From Phaeosaccion multiseriatum (taxonomy: Eukaryota; Ochrophyta, other classes): a stretch of 64,000 nucleotides of DNA. The position numbers were made by a program, and so were the translations under genes. The stretch is taken from NCBI GenBank assembly GCA_965112735.1, contig OZ218951.1, positions 1,116,001 through 1,180,000 on the forward strand. Reading direction: 5' to 3'. Below are positions 24,296-34,957 of this stretch, piece by piece (positions within the stretch are counted from its first letter, which is position 1; every line of letters starts with the position of its first letter). Under the pieces are notes generated by a model. That model was given only the letters and a program-made list of their open reading frames with translations, was not told the DNA's origin and made no database searches.

Positions 24296-27069
24296 AGAGA
24301 AAGAGAGAGAAGAGGAGAGAGAGGCAGAGCGAGGCAGAGCGAGGCAGACCGAGGTGGAGGAAAAAGAGACATACAACATAATATAGGAAGCAACGCGGGA
24401 GGCGACGCGCAGCGCTGTGCGACTTACAAAGGTGGGGGCCTCCTTGTATACGGCAGCATTCATGTTCATCTCCCTCTTGGCCATGATGGACGCGCTCAGT
24501 CGGCCGACGTCTCCCTCGGGGATGGGAGGGGGCTCGGCAAGAGTCAACTTGGTAGACTTACCCCTGCGGGGGGGAGAGAGGGAGAGAGAGAGAGGGGGGG
24601 GGGGGGGAAGGAGGGAGGGAGGGAGGGAGGGAGGGAGGGAGGGAGAGAGTGAGTGGGTTGGGGAGGGACGGGGGAGAGAAGGCGAGTGGAGAGAAATGAA
24701 GAGCCGTTGGGGGATGTTGGTCGGCCAAAAGGGTGAGCCATCCCCGCCACTACTCACGCTACTTACGTACTACTCAAGCTACTTAAGTACTACTTATGTA
24801 CTAATCTAAGCTACTTACATTATGTGGGTGCAGTTATCCACGAGATATTGTGCAGCCTTGCCCCCCTCGGGCGTGTCCACATTGAAGACAAAGAAGCCCA
24901 TCTGCTCACCCCCCTCGTGCGCGCCCTTCCTGTTGGCTACCGTTACGGCCCCCAGCAGCACCAGGCGGCTGAGGGGGAGGGGCAATGGATGAGGGGGAGG
25001 GGGAGAGGAGGAGGAGGAGGAGGAGGAGGAGGAGGAGGAGGAGGAGAAGGAGGAGAAGGAGAAGGAGGAGGAGGAGGAGGAGGAGGAGGAGGAGGAGGAG
25101 GAGGAGACAAAGGGTGGAGGAGTCAAAAGGAATGATAGTAAGAGAAAGAACGCGGACACGGCACACGGCAGACGAGAGGCATCACACGACCACCCCCCTA
25201 CCCCCCCCCTTGCCCGCTGCTCCGCGGCTGCTTTGGTTGGCCGAGCGGTTGCTCCCTTACCGAGCTACTGCGCTGGCGAATCTCCTCTCCCCTGCCAGAG
25301 GGGTGACGACGAGCTTGTACAGCGGCGGCGACTGCTGAAAGGCCCTGTGCGTCCTTCCCAGCTGCTGGACTGTCCGGTCCGCCGACCAAGCTAGCTCGAG
25401 GGTGATGTGGCAGCGGCGGCGGTGGCGAGAGCCTTCAAAGGTCTTGCACGAGTGGAGGGAGACTCCCGTTGAAGCGGCGTCGGAGATGATGGCGACTCGC
25501 TTGCGGCCCTGCGATGGGGGGCGGGTGGAGGAGGAAGGGGAAGGAGGAGTGAGGAGGAGGGGGGGGGGGGAGGAGGCTTTGGTGAATAAATTGAGACTTC
25601 ATACGACTAGAACAGCGAGAGAGGAGGGGAGAGATTGAACGAGCAGTACACGATAGATGGGATGGACAGATCGACAGACGGAGAGAAAGAGAGGCAGACC
25701 GTCGACAGACAGCTCGACACACACCACACACAAAGTACCCACCTCCATAAAGGCGAACCTCTCGTCGATGTTGGTCTCTGTTCTCCTCTCCATGACAAAG
25801 GCTCCGTCTTCGGTCTGCACCGTCCGCTGTTTCCGCCCCGTCATCTCTGCCACCGCCTTGGGCCCCCCTAACCCATTGACGAGCCTGTCCAGCGGGTTCT
25901 CCGGCAGGCTAAGCTTCTCAAGCGCCTGCAGAAGCTTGATGAGGCGCTGCTTGCCCCTCGTCCACTGCGTGAGGGGCCCTTCGGTGAGGCTCCGCACGAA
26001 GCGGGCATCCTCCACGAGCTCATTGCCATCGTAATTGCCATCGCCATCACCCGCACCGTCCTTGCCATCCTTGCCATCCTTGCCGGTACCACCACCGTCA
26101 CCCTCACCTTCAGGCCTCTCCTCCTTCTTCGCGCCCTTGACATTGGGTTTCTTCTCATCGCCCCCTCCTACCCCTGCCTCTTTCTCGTCCTCCCCCTGCC
26201 CCTTCCCCTCGTCATCGTCCTCGTCATCTGTGCACAGGTCCAACACATCCTCGTCGTCTTCCTCATCGTTTTCGTCCTCTCCCCCCCCCTTGGTGGCCCT
26301 GCCCGCACTGGGCTCGTCATTAATGCCCGCGAGAAGGTCAGTGTCAGCGTCGACGTCCACCACCGCTGTGCCCGCCTCGACCCCGCTCTCCGTGGAGGTG
26401 TTGAGACTATCGAAACTGTCGTCTGTCAGGTCGACGCACTCCTCGTCGTCGTCCTCATCATCCTCACCACCGTCACTGCCAGCACCCTCCCCCCCTCCTC
26501 CTCGTCCTCCTTCTCCAACTTTGTGCAGCCGCCTCTTCTTCTTGCCCGCTCCCGCCGCCTTGCCCTTGCCGCGGCCCCTCCTGCCCTCTTCTGCGGGCTC
26601 GTAGGTGTCATTCTCCTCGTCGTACTCCTCATCGGGGACAATAAAGTCCCTCATTTCGTCATTGTCAGGGTCCTCAATCTCATCATCCTCCTCCTCACCC
26701 TCGCTCCCCAGCGCCTCCCCACCTCTGCCCCGCTTCCGCCTCCGCCCCCCCGGCCGCAAGCGATTGTCCAAGAGTGAGTTCGTCCCGACGCCCCGTGCAT
26801 CCCACCCTTCCCTTCCTGCCCTGCCCCTGCCCTGCCCTTGGCCCTGCCCATCAGCAGCAGCAGCTACAGCGGCGGCGGCGTTGGCTTCCGCTACCTGCCG
26901 GGCAATGTCCGCGAGCTTTGTGTCGTTCCCTCCGGAACAGTCAATCGAGGGAGGAATGAAGCCCGGCACCTGGAAAAGCCTGCGGACGAGGCGCTCCAGG
27001 CTCTTTTGCGGCGCCGAGATTAAGTCGCTCTGGTTATCTTTCAACTCATCTTCCTCCTCCTCCCCCTCC

Positions 27070-27108
<39 letters not shown>

Positions 27109-30100
27109 CCCGCCCCCCCCTCCTCCTCCTCGTCGACACCCTTGGCGCGCTCGTTCAGTCGCTTGGCCATCTCGTCCTTGGCGTTTGACTCGCCGGTGGT
27201 CTGCAGGCCGATGACCACAGACTCGCCCCTCTCAATGGCCTCTTTGGCCTCTTTGAGGGTTTGGGGCACCTTAAGAGCCGTCACATGGCTGCGGCAGGCC
27301 CCCTGATGCGCGTTCCAAAACAAGGATTGGATCATGCCACTACGCAGAAAGTCCTTTGCCTCCTCTGAGCCCTGGGCGGCCTCAGGCAGCTTCTCATCCT
27401 CGCCCAGACCCAAATACTCTCTGGCTTCGTGGTGGAGAGAGTCTTGCATGAAGGCCAGCCTTCCTTCGGCTACGGACTCGCCTTCCTTTAGCTTGGCCAT
27501 ATCCGTCGTGCAGAGCAGGGGCGTGCCCTCGTCCCACTCCGCCTGTTGAGGGGTTGGGTGGGGTGGGAGGGAGGGGGAGAGGGAGAGAGAGAGGAGTAGG
27601 GGAGAGAGAGAGAGGGAGGGGAGCGGAGAGAGATGAGTCAGCGAGAGCAAGAGAGGGGGGAGAGATTGGGAGAGACAGAGAGGGCGAGATGGACAGAAAG
27701 AGACAGAGAGAGCAGGGACCGAGAGAGAGAGAGGGGGCGGGGGACAGAGTCGACTGACTGCCTCCCGAGCTGCCTTCCTGCCTCCTGACGGACACCGGTA
27801 CTCACCCTGCCGCTCTTGATGTTCTCGAGGTCCCTGACGGCTTCCCCCAGAGCGAGGAACACCCTCCTGAGAAAGCGGACCATTTCGTCATAGGCCTTGA
27901 CTTGCTCGGCCGTCAGCTCCGTCTCCACCACGAGGAACTCTGTCGCCGTGGGGGAGGGAGGGAGGGAGGAAGGGGGGGGGGGCGACAAGACGGCGACGAA
28001 GCAATCAATCCATCAATCAGCACACGAAGCAGGAAGGAAGCAGGAGAGAAGCGACCTGGAAAGAGCATTGCAATACAAGTAGTGCTGTCTGTCTGTCCGT
28101 CTCTCTCTCTCTCTCTCTCATCAGGTCATTCTCTCCTCCCATCCCCGCCCCTGCCCTCCCTCCTTGTCCCCCTTCCCTCCACTCACCAGCGCCCTGCATG
28201 CAACGAAACTGAAACTCTCTCCTCATTGCAATACAAGCAACGCTCTCTCTCTCTCTCGCAAGTCGTTCCCTCCTCCTCTTCCCTCCTCCCCCGCCCTCCC
28301 AGTTTGTCCCCCTCCCCTCCACTCACCAGCGCCCTTCATACTGAGAGTCCTGCTCAGCATCTTGCCTGACTGCACAAGGTCCAGCGTGACCAGCTCCATG
28401 ATGCCTGTCTTGACGGGGGCGCCCACTTGAAACTTGGGCAGAGTGCGGTGCTTCTTCTGTGTGGACTTAATCACCGCCTCTCCTTGCAGCCCTTGCAGGA
28501 ACATGTCAAAGTGATTCGGTGCAATCTTGGGGGTGTACTCTGCCTTGTAGCGCTCTGCGTACTCAGGGGTCCAATTTGCAGGGGTGCCAACTCCCCACAG
28601 GCCCAAGCGGGTCATGTAGCTCAGGTTGTACGGCTCCGTCGCGGCAGTGGCCGATGCATAGACGATCTGATTGGACGGGAGTTCGGGGTGTGTGGGTGTT
28701 TGGGTGTGTGGGTGCGTGTGTGGGTGTGTGTGTGCGCGCGCGTGCGTGCGTGTGTGTGTGTGTGTGCGCGCGCGCGTGTGTGTGTGTGCGTGCAGAGCGA
28801 TGCACAAGAGAGAGGGGGGAGATGAGGCAGAGGGGAAAGAGGAGGAGAAGGAGGGCACACAGGGCAAGGAGCGCAGAACCACGTTAGTATGCATCAGGAG
28901 GGCGCGACTCGCGACTCGGAAACAGCACCATAAAAACCACGACAAGAGGGCCCCTCGCCCCCTCTCGTTTGGGCGCCTAAAGGGAATACAACTGCTTTGC
29001 TTGTTGCTTCTTCACCCATTCCCATCGGTTGCCATCTGTTGTTCCCACCTTGGCTTTGGGGAGCATGGCCTGCAGCCAAATCATGGCAGCACCCGTCTTG
29101 CTCCTGGAGGGACGGGGGAATGGCACCAGACGGGGAGGGAGGGGACATGAGAGAGGAGGGAGAGTGAGTGAGTGAGTGAGTGGGGGAGGGAGGGAGAGAG
29201 AGGATGATGCCCACCCTGCTCAAGTCTCCAAGTCTCAGTGTTAGCGAGTCAGCGTTTACCCAACAAGTGAACAAGTAGTGAACAAGTCCTCCTACACCCA
29301 CCCACCCACCTGCCCTGCGGAGAATGCGCGGCCTTTCCCTTGTGCGACTCGTCAAACACAATGACTCCGTCGAAGTCAAGGCATCCGTTGACCGACGAGC
29401 TTGGGCCTCCTGGGGCCTTGCATCTGGCGCACTCGCCACACGCCAGCCACAAGATAATCTGCCAGGGGGGGTGAGATGGCGACGGCGCGTATTCAGTACT
29501 CACGTACGTAGGAAGGTTGGAGGGGGGGGGGAGGGGAAGAAGGAAGGGGGAGCAGGAGGCTGCGGGAGGGGAGGGTGTGGTGGGGGACAGTAGGGGAGGG
29601 GCAGCGGGTCTTCTCCCTCGGACCAAGTCGACCCCATTGCCTACGATCGGATAGATCGGTGGAGAGTAAGATCAGTAGATGATGGACTGGACTGGAATGT
29701 GCTTGCCCCATTGTGCCAGCCCCACGCCCCCCCCCCCCCCCAAATCGCGATATATATATAATGATATAATGTTACCTGTTCCGCTCTGGAGCTGCCCTTC
29801 TTGGGAATGCGCACAAACGTGTTGTAGGTGGAGAAGAGCACTCCCTCGACCAAGATCTCGCTAATGTCACTCGAATAGTCGCACTCGCTCAGAAGCTCTG
29901 TGTGCATGTCCGGTGCCTCGATGGCCTGAAAGTCGCGATCGGCCGCCGGCTTCAGGTCCGACGACGCGGAGAACCACACGGCCCGCCACATGCCCTTCCT
30001 CTTGCGCTGCGCCTGCCCTCTCCTCAGCGTCCGGAGCTTCTCCTCCGCCTTCTTCTTCGACTTGCCCTGGGCGGGTGCGTGCGGGTGTGTGTGTGAGAGA

Positions 30101-31417
30101 GAGAGAGTGTGCGTGTGTGCGTGAGAGAGAGAGAGAGTGTGTGTGCATGTGGGTGGGTGGGTGGGTGTGTACGAGAGAGAGCGTGTGCTTGGTGCGTGTG
30201 GGTGTGAGAGAGAAAGAGAGAGAGTGTGTGTGTGTGGGCAGGGCGGGTCCCCGAGCAAGAGGACCAACCAGGCACAAGGAAGTACTTCCAAATGATGCCA
30301 TATGCTGCCAAATGGTGGTAGAGTAGGACCCCCACCCACCTTGAGTTTCTTGATGGACTTCTTCAATACCTCGGTAGCCTCATCGTCGCTGCAGTCGCTG
30401 TCGTCGCTATCGCTACTGTCGCTGTCGTACTTGCCCTTCTTCTTCTTGCTCTTTTGGTCCTTCCAATCTGCTCCTCCGTCCCCCTCCATCAACCGCCGCC
30501 TCTCTGTGAAACGCTCCTTGTCCTCGAGCATGGTCCCTGCGATGCACCTTCCTTTCCCCATTCCTGCCCCGTCCCCCAGCAGAAAGCCCCCCGCCGTGCC
30601 ATCCGGGTTGGTCTGGAGAAGGCGCTGATAAGTGTAGGCGATGGTGTCTAGCTGCAGCTCGGAGACGTTGCCCTTTGTGCCCTGCTCCAGTAGCCGGAGG
30701 CAGGGGGTGTAGGTCAAATCGGGCTGGGGGGGAGTGCGGGGGGGGGGCAACAGGGCAGTGTATGGGGGTTGAGAGAGAGAGAGAGAGAGAGAAGGGGGGG
30801 AGGAGTGGAGTGGGGGAGGGGGAGGGGGAAAGAGAGGGGGTTTGAGGGAACAGGGAGAGAGGGAGACGATAAGGGAGATGGAGAGTGATGAGAAACTGCA
30901 GAGCACAGAGGGAGGGACAGAGGAGAGAGAAAGGGAGAAGAGAAAAGGAGGCAGATTGTGATGCAACGAGAGAGGCAGCAGAGGAAAGGAACTGCCGGGG
31001 CTGGAGAGACAAGAAAGGAAATGGCGGGGCTAGAGAGACAAGAAAGGAAATGGCGGGGCTAGAGAGACTAGAAAGGAAATGGCGGGGCTATAGAGACAAG
31101 AAAGGAAATGGCGGGGCTACACCACCGTCTGCCCTCCAATCTTGCGCGTCCTCTCCTTCCCCCCGCGTTGTGCCCCTACTCACCATTTTGACCGAGGCCA
31201 TCGTCTTGTTCTGCACAGCTGGAGCGGGATGCCGCGGGGCCCCCCATTCCTTGGCCTTGTCGTGCACCTCATAGCTGACATACGTAACCTCCTCCGACGC
31301 GTGCTCTGTGTTGGTGCCCTCTCCCTCCTCAGCAGCATCCACTTCCGCGGGAGCCCCGAGGATTCCTGCTGCTGCCGCTCCCGCGGCTGCGATTGCAGAA
31401 GACAGAGCCGCAGACAT
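21121..31417 (-). CDS. SBNO1: Strawberry notch (SBNO) family helicase-like transcriptional regulator
   Basis: Eighteen exons join in frame (1738 aa): 31417-31184, 30723-30340, 30066-29776, 29458-29310, 29103-29049, 28666-28327, 27939-27806, 27542-25743, 25508-25261, 24968-24819, 24563-24428, 24073-23975, 23734-23591, 23365-23270, 22903-22785, 22546-22418, 22247-22066, 21647-21121. The ATPase half shows Walker [11 protein letters not shown] (about 128-137), DESH instead of the more usual DEAH/DECH (about 339-342) and the SAT motif in [11 protein letters not shown]. The helicase C half has [15 protein letters not shown] and [20 protein letters not shown], both very close to known SBNO proteins. 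A long acidic, low-complexity insert in exon 8 separates the halves, with NLS-like basic clusters. SBNO proteins act in the nucleus in Notch/chromatin regulation in animals; here a general chromatin or transcription role is inferred. It is divergent from the next gene by 390 bp. Confidence 0.9.
21686..21723. repeat. CA dinucleotide microsatellite
   Basis: About 19 CA units lie in the last intron of the SBNO gene, just upstream (sense strand) of the acceptor at 21648. Confidence 0.85.
21879..22035. repeat. GGTA/GGTGG minisatellite in SBNO intron
   Basis: Irregular repeats of GTAGGTAGGTGGGTAGGT fill most of the intron between exons 17 and 18 on the sense strand (22065-21648). Confidence 0.75.
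24176..24330. repeat. GA-rich tract in SBNO intron
   Basis: About 155 bp of GAGAGA with G interruptions (CT-rich on the transcribed sense strand) lie in the intron between 24428 and 24073. Confidence 0.8.
25007..25107. repeat. GGA trinucleotide array in SBNO intron
   Basis: A nearly perfect (GGA)n array with a few AGA interruptions lies in the intron between exons 9 and 10. It reads CCT on the sense strand, ahead of the acceptor at 24969. Confidence 0.85.
30991..31119. repeat. 29-bp minisatellite in SBNO intron 1
   Basis: About 4.4 units occur at 30991-31020 (30 bp), 31021-31049, 31050-31078, 31079-31107 and 31108-31119. Units share ATGGCGGGGCTA followed by GAGACAAGAAAGGAA with 0-3 changes. 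The array lies inside intron 30724-31183. Confidence 0.9.
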
Positions 31418-31807
31418 AGAGACACCCTTTGTAGAAGTGGAGCACTTTCAATCCGCCCTCATCCCCCTCCCTCTCTCTTCCAAGTTTCGTAAAGCGATTG
31501 TAGCGTTCGAAAAGGCGGGAGGTCTGAAACTGCAATTCATTTTGGCGCCAATTACTCACGCTCGACAAACATAAGTCACTGAACCTCAGGTTTTATTCGT
31601 GCAAGATCCGGGCAGGAAAAGCGCTAAATGAATTAAGCAGGCTCAGGATGGTCCCTAGCAAGAGTTTTCCCCCGGCGGGTGTTGAGTTTGGTGGATTCGG
31701 CACATACAACAGTGGATTGCTGGCAGCCAGACACACACACACAGGAAGGAGAATCCAGACAGCTTCCCTCTTCCTTCTCTTTCATAGTAAACACTGTCCT
31801 TTCAGAT
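31418..31807. promoter_or_regulatory. Divergent promoter region
   Basis: This 390-bp spacer between start codons of the SBNO gene (minus) and the acidic protein gene (plus) must carry both promoters. It is less repeat-rich than the introns. No specific binding site is claimed. Confidence 0.5.
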
Positions 31808-32745
31808 ATGGCGGACAGGGACGAAGGAAGCAGAGAAGGCGGGGCAGCAGCGGAGCGAACCCTGGAGACACTCATAGACAACGCGGTGAAGCCCGCCGTA
31901 GAGAGCCTGGCGCTCAAGAATCAGATAAAAAAGCATGTAGAGGCAGCGTTGGCGCATCTGATCAATAAACAGGCCAAGGAATCCCTGCAAAAACTACTTA
32001 ACGAGCAGGGGGGATTGAACCTCACCGTGGAGTTGGAGAACGGGGCTCAAGGACGCCCCCCCTCCCAGGCCCAGCGACGTCACTCGTCCTCTTCGGACGA
32101 TCACGAGGGAGAGCGCAAGCATGACGACACCCGCCCAGGCAGCAGCGGCGGCGAAAAGCGAAAGGGCGAGGCCCAGGCGCAGCGAGATCACGCCTCGTCC
32201 TCGGATGGTCTCGACGCCAAGCGCCAGCGCGGGCAAGAGGACAGTCCAGGCAGTCATGCCTCCCGCACCTCTAACTTGGAGAGAGCGGGCGCGCCCTCAG
32301 CGTCGGCGGGGTCAAGCACGGCTGGCGCCAGCATCGAGGCCGACCTCAGCAGCTCGTCGGACGACGACGACGACGAGGAGGAGGAGGAGGAGGAGGAGGA
32401 GGACGAGGAGGACGAGGAGGAGGAGGACGACCACCGCGACGGGGACTACAGGCCGGCAGTCTCAGGTCAGTGATTGCTGATGATGTGCGTCACTCCTTTT
32501 GGTCCAGTCCTCACCACGCCGATGCTCTCAGACTATGCCTACGTGCATCGTGGAAGCGCCTGACTGACTCTAAGAGCTTCGCCCTAACGAGAACAGTTGC
32601 TTGTACATTTGCTGAGCCGCCTCTTCGGCCGCTTTCCCCCCTCCTCTGTGTTTCAGATGCGTTCTCCAAAAACAAGACCAATAAGAAGCCCAAGGCCACA
32701 AGGAGCCGTACCCAACGCCGGAAAGTGCAGGGCCGAGGCGTGTGA
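31808..32745 (+). CDS. Acidic, low-complexity nuclear-type protein; 3' exon uncertain
   Basis: Exon 1 runs 31808-32465 from MADRDEGSREGG. Its first 75 residues are helical (LETLIDNAVKPAVESLALK, then QIKKHVEAALAHLINKQ). Ser/Lys/Arg-rich sequence and a long Asp/Glu run follow. The donor is GTCAGT with phase 1. Acceptor TTTCAG at 32655 gives a basic tail (DAFSKNKTNKKPKATRSRTQ) ending at 32745. A second acceptor at 32701-32702 keeps phase and opens another frame to 32887 with a cysteine/histidine pattern (CRAEACEMPKEPVGFCQKHC and CKTCKAAEE) that looks like a small zinc-binding module. Both products are plausible, perhaps by alternative splicing. I do not recognise the family. The acidic run and basic clusters suggest a nuclear or histone-binding role (inference only). 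The in-frame region upstream of 31808 is probably leader. Confidence 0.55.
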
Positions 32746-33345
32746 GATGCCGAAAGAACCCGTGGGTTTCTGCCAGAAGCACTGCCCCAGGAATGGCGGG
32801 GGGTCGCGGACAGCTGCCGGCGCTGCGATACTGATTAACTCCACGCTTTGCAAGACGTGCAAGGCCGCTGAAGAGGCCAAAAAGTAAGCTCACGAGAAGC
32901 CCCGTCGCCAGGCCCGCGGGCAACAAGTTCAAAGAGTGGAAGAAGATACGCCAAGAGGAAAAGGGGTGCGGCGGGCAGGGTGAGGCACTCACTCTGGGTG
33001 GTGGTGGGGGGGGGGGGGGGGAACTCGTTGGTTGTTTAGGAGGCAGGAGAAGCTGTCGTTTTTTTAGCAAGACTGGAGCCAGCTCTCATACCAAAGAATC
33101 TGTGGAGAAGTATTGGGTACAAGAGTCAAGGAGTATGACCGGGGAAGCGGTAGCTTTAGAGCGAGATACCAAAGAACCTGTGGAGAAGCATTGGGTACAA
33201 GCGTCAAGGAGTATGACCGGGGAAGCGGTAGCTTTAGAGCGAGGCTGGCAGCCAGCTCTCATACCAAAGAATCTGTGGAGAATTACCTTTCAACTTTCAA
33301 CTCCCCCCAACTGGAGACTCAAAACTGGACTCGGAGGCAGACCAC
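32746..33345. other. Convergent spacer with possible extra exons
   Basis: It includes the alternative 3' exon end (to 32887), a G-rich run (33001-33021), a T-run followed by AG (about 33059-33067) and the 78-bp tandem repeat. An open frame crosses the repeat, so the region may not be entirely non-coding. Confidence 0.45.
33091..33282 (+). repeat. 78-bp tandem repeat, 2 full units plus a partial
   Basis: Unit 1 is 33091-33168, unit 2 is 33169-33246, and a partial copy of the unit start is at 33264-33282. The flanking CCAGCTCTCATA also occurs on both sides (33079-33090 and 33252-33263). The period is 26 codons and one frame stays open through all units. Units differ at about six positions. Confidence 0.9.
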
Positions 33346-33548
33346 CTACTCCACCACAGCATCCTCTCCCCCTCCCTGAGGCCCCTGAGGCCCCTGAGGC
33401 CCCTTCCCATCGCCCTGCTTCTGCTGCGCTACAGCCAAGGCCGCTGCCTGCTCGTGGTCGAGGAGACGCAGTACCCAGTCCTCCGCCGCTCGCACGCCCG
33501 GCTTCTTCACCACGAGCAATCTCTTGTCCTTGTCGTACACAAACGACA

Positions 33549-33580
<32 letters not shown>

Positions 33581-34880
33581 TCCAGGCCGCTCCTCTCCAG
33601 CACCACCGCCTCCGGGACGCTCTCCACCCCGACCACCACCACCCTCTCCACGGGGTTGGCAAAGACCTCCTCGCTACTGCCAGGCGTATCACCAACTCCT
33701 CCAGCTGCAGCAGCACTGCCATTGTCAATGCTATTACCCGCCCCACCTGCGGTGCTGCAGCTGAGCGCTCCGTCCTCGAAGCGCAAGAGGCGGAGGCTGG
33801 ACTGTCCCTTGAGCCTGTAGTCGAAGCTCTCTTCATCGTCCATGTAGAGCCGGCCCTCGGCCGTGCCCGCTGATGAGAGCGCTACCACGAGCGTGTAAGG
33901 GTCCTTGCTCATCAGTTTCGAGCTGCGCCTCAGCCTCCCCTTGGTGGGGATGACGGTACCGCCTCGCTGCAACACGGGCAGAGGAGCGTCGATGGCAGCC
34001 GACAGCTCTATCCGCCGGCCACCCTTCTCATCCCCTCCTGCGAAGCGCTCATGCGTGTGCATGTGGTACCAAACATCAGGGGAGGAGGGCGATGACGACG
34101 GAAGGTAGAGGTCGAGGCTGTCCTGCCCCTGAGCAGTTACCGGCTTGACCAGGAGAGCGCTGCCCACCATCCACTGGTCGTCCATGTCGAACGTGGTGGG
34201 GTCGTCGGGAAACTCCATCCACATGGGCCTCATCATCGGGACTCCTGACGTGGAGGCCTGCGAGTAGAGGGTGGTAGTGGTGGTGGTGGTGGTGGTGGTG
34301 GTGGTGGTGATGAGGGGGACATGTGGGAGGGAGGGATCGGGAGGGAAGAGAAGGGAGAGGGAGGGTGGGTATGAGGGGGACAGAAAAGGATTCGAAAAGC
34401 GCACGACAAACAAACGGACCGAAGCCTTCATAAGAAAGAATACAAAAATGCCCCCTTACTCCCTGTGAACTTCACCTTAACCTTACTTAATGATACTTAA
34501 CCCTTGCCGCCCACGGATGTAAAACTGATCGTCCGCTTCCATCTCGCCTTATACACACACAGGTGATTCTTTCGGTTGATTCCCATAAGTCAATAGAATC
34601 CCCCCCCCACCACATCTTACACGCAACTCACCTCTTGAAAGAGCGTGTACCAGTAGGGAAGGAGGACGTAGCGCTGCACAACGGCCTCTCTGATTCGAGC
34701 TGTCCAAGGCTCTCCGAACACCCAGGGCTCCCTCCGCTTACTGTCCAAGTGGGCGTGTGATCGGAAGAAGGGCTGAAGAGCTCCGGCCTGGGTGGTGGTG
34801 GGAGGGGGGGGGGGTAGATGGAGTAGTAGTGGTAGGAGTAGTAATATAGTACAACGAAGTAGTATAGTTAAAGGAGGAGA

Positions 34881-34957
<77 letters not shown>

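Noticed and set aside
28680-28800. Alternating CG/TG purine-pyrimidine tract as a possible origin or Z-DNA element
   Set aside because: It is one of many intronic GT/GC microsatellites, and nothing around it supports an origin.
30991-31119. Regular short repeat considered as a CRISPR-like array
   Set aside because: Units are directly adjacent with no unique spacers and lie in a eukaryotic intron. It is a minisatellite.
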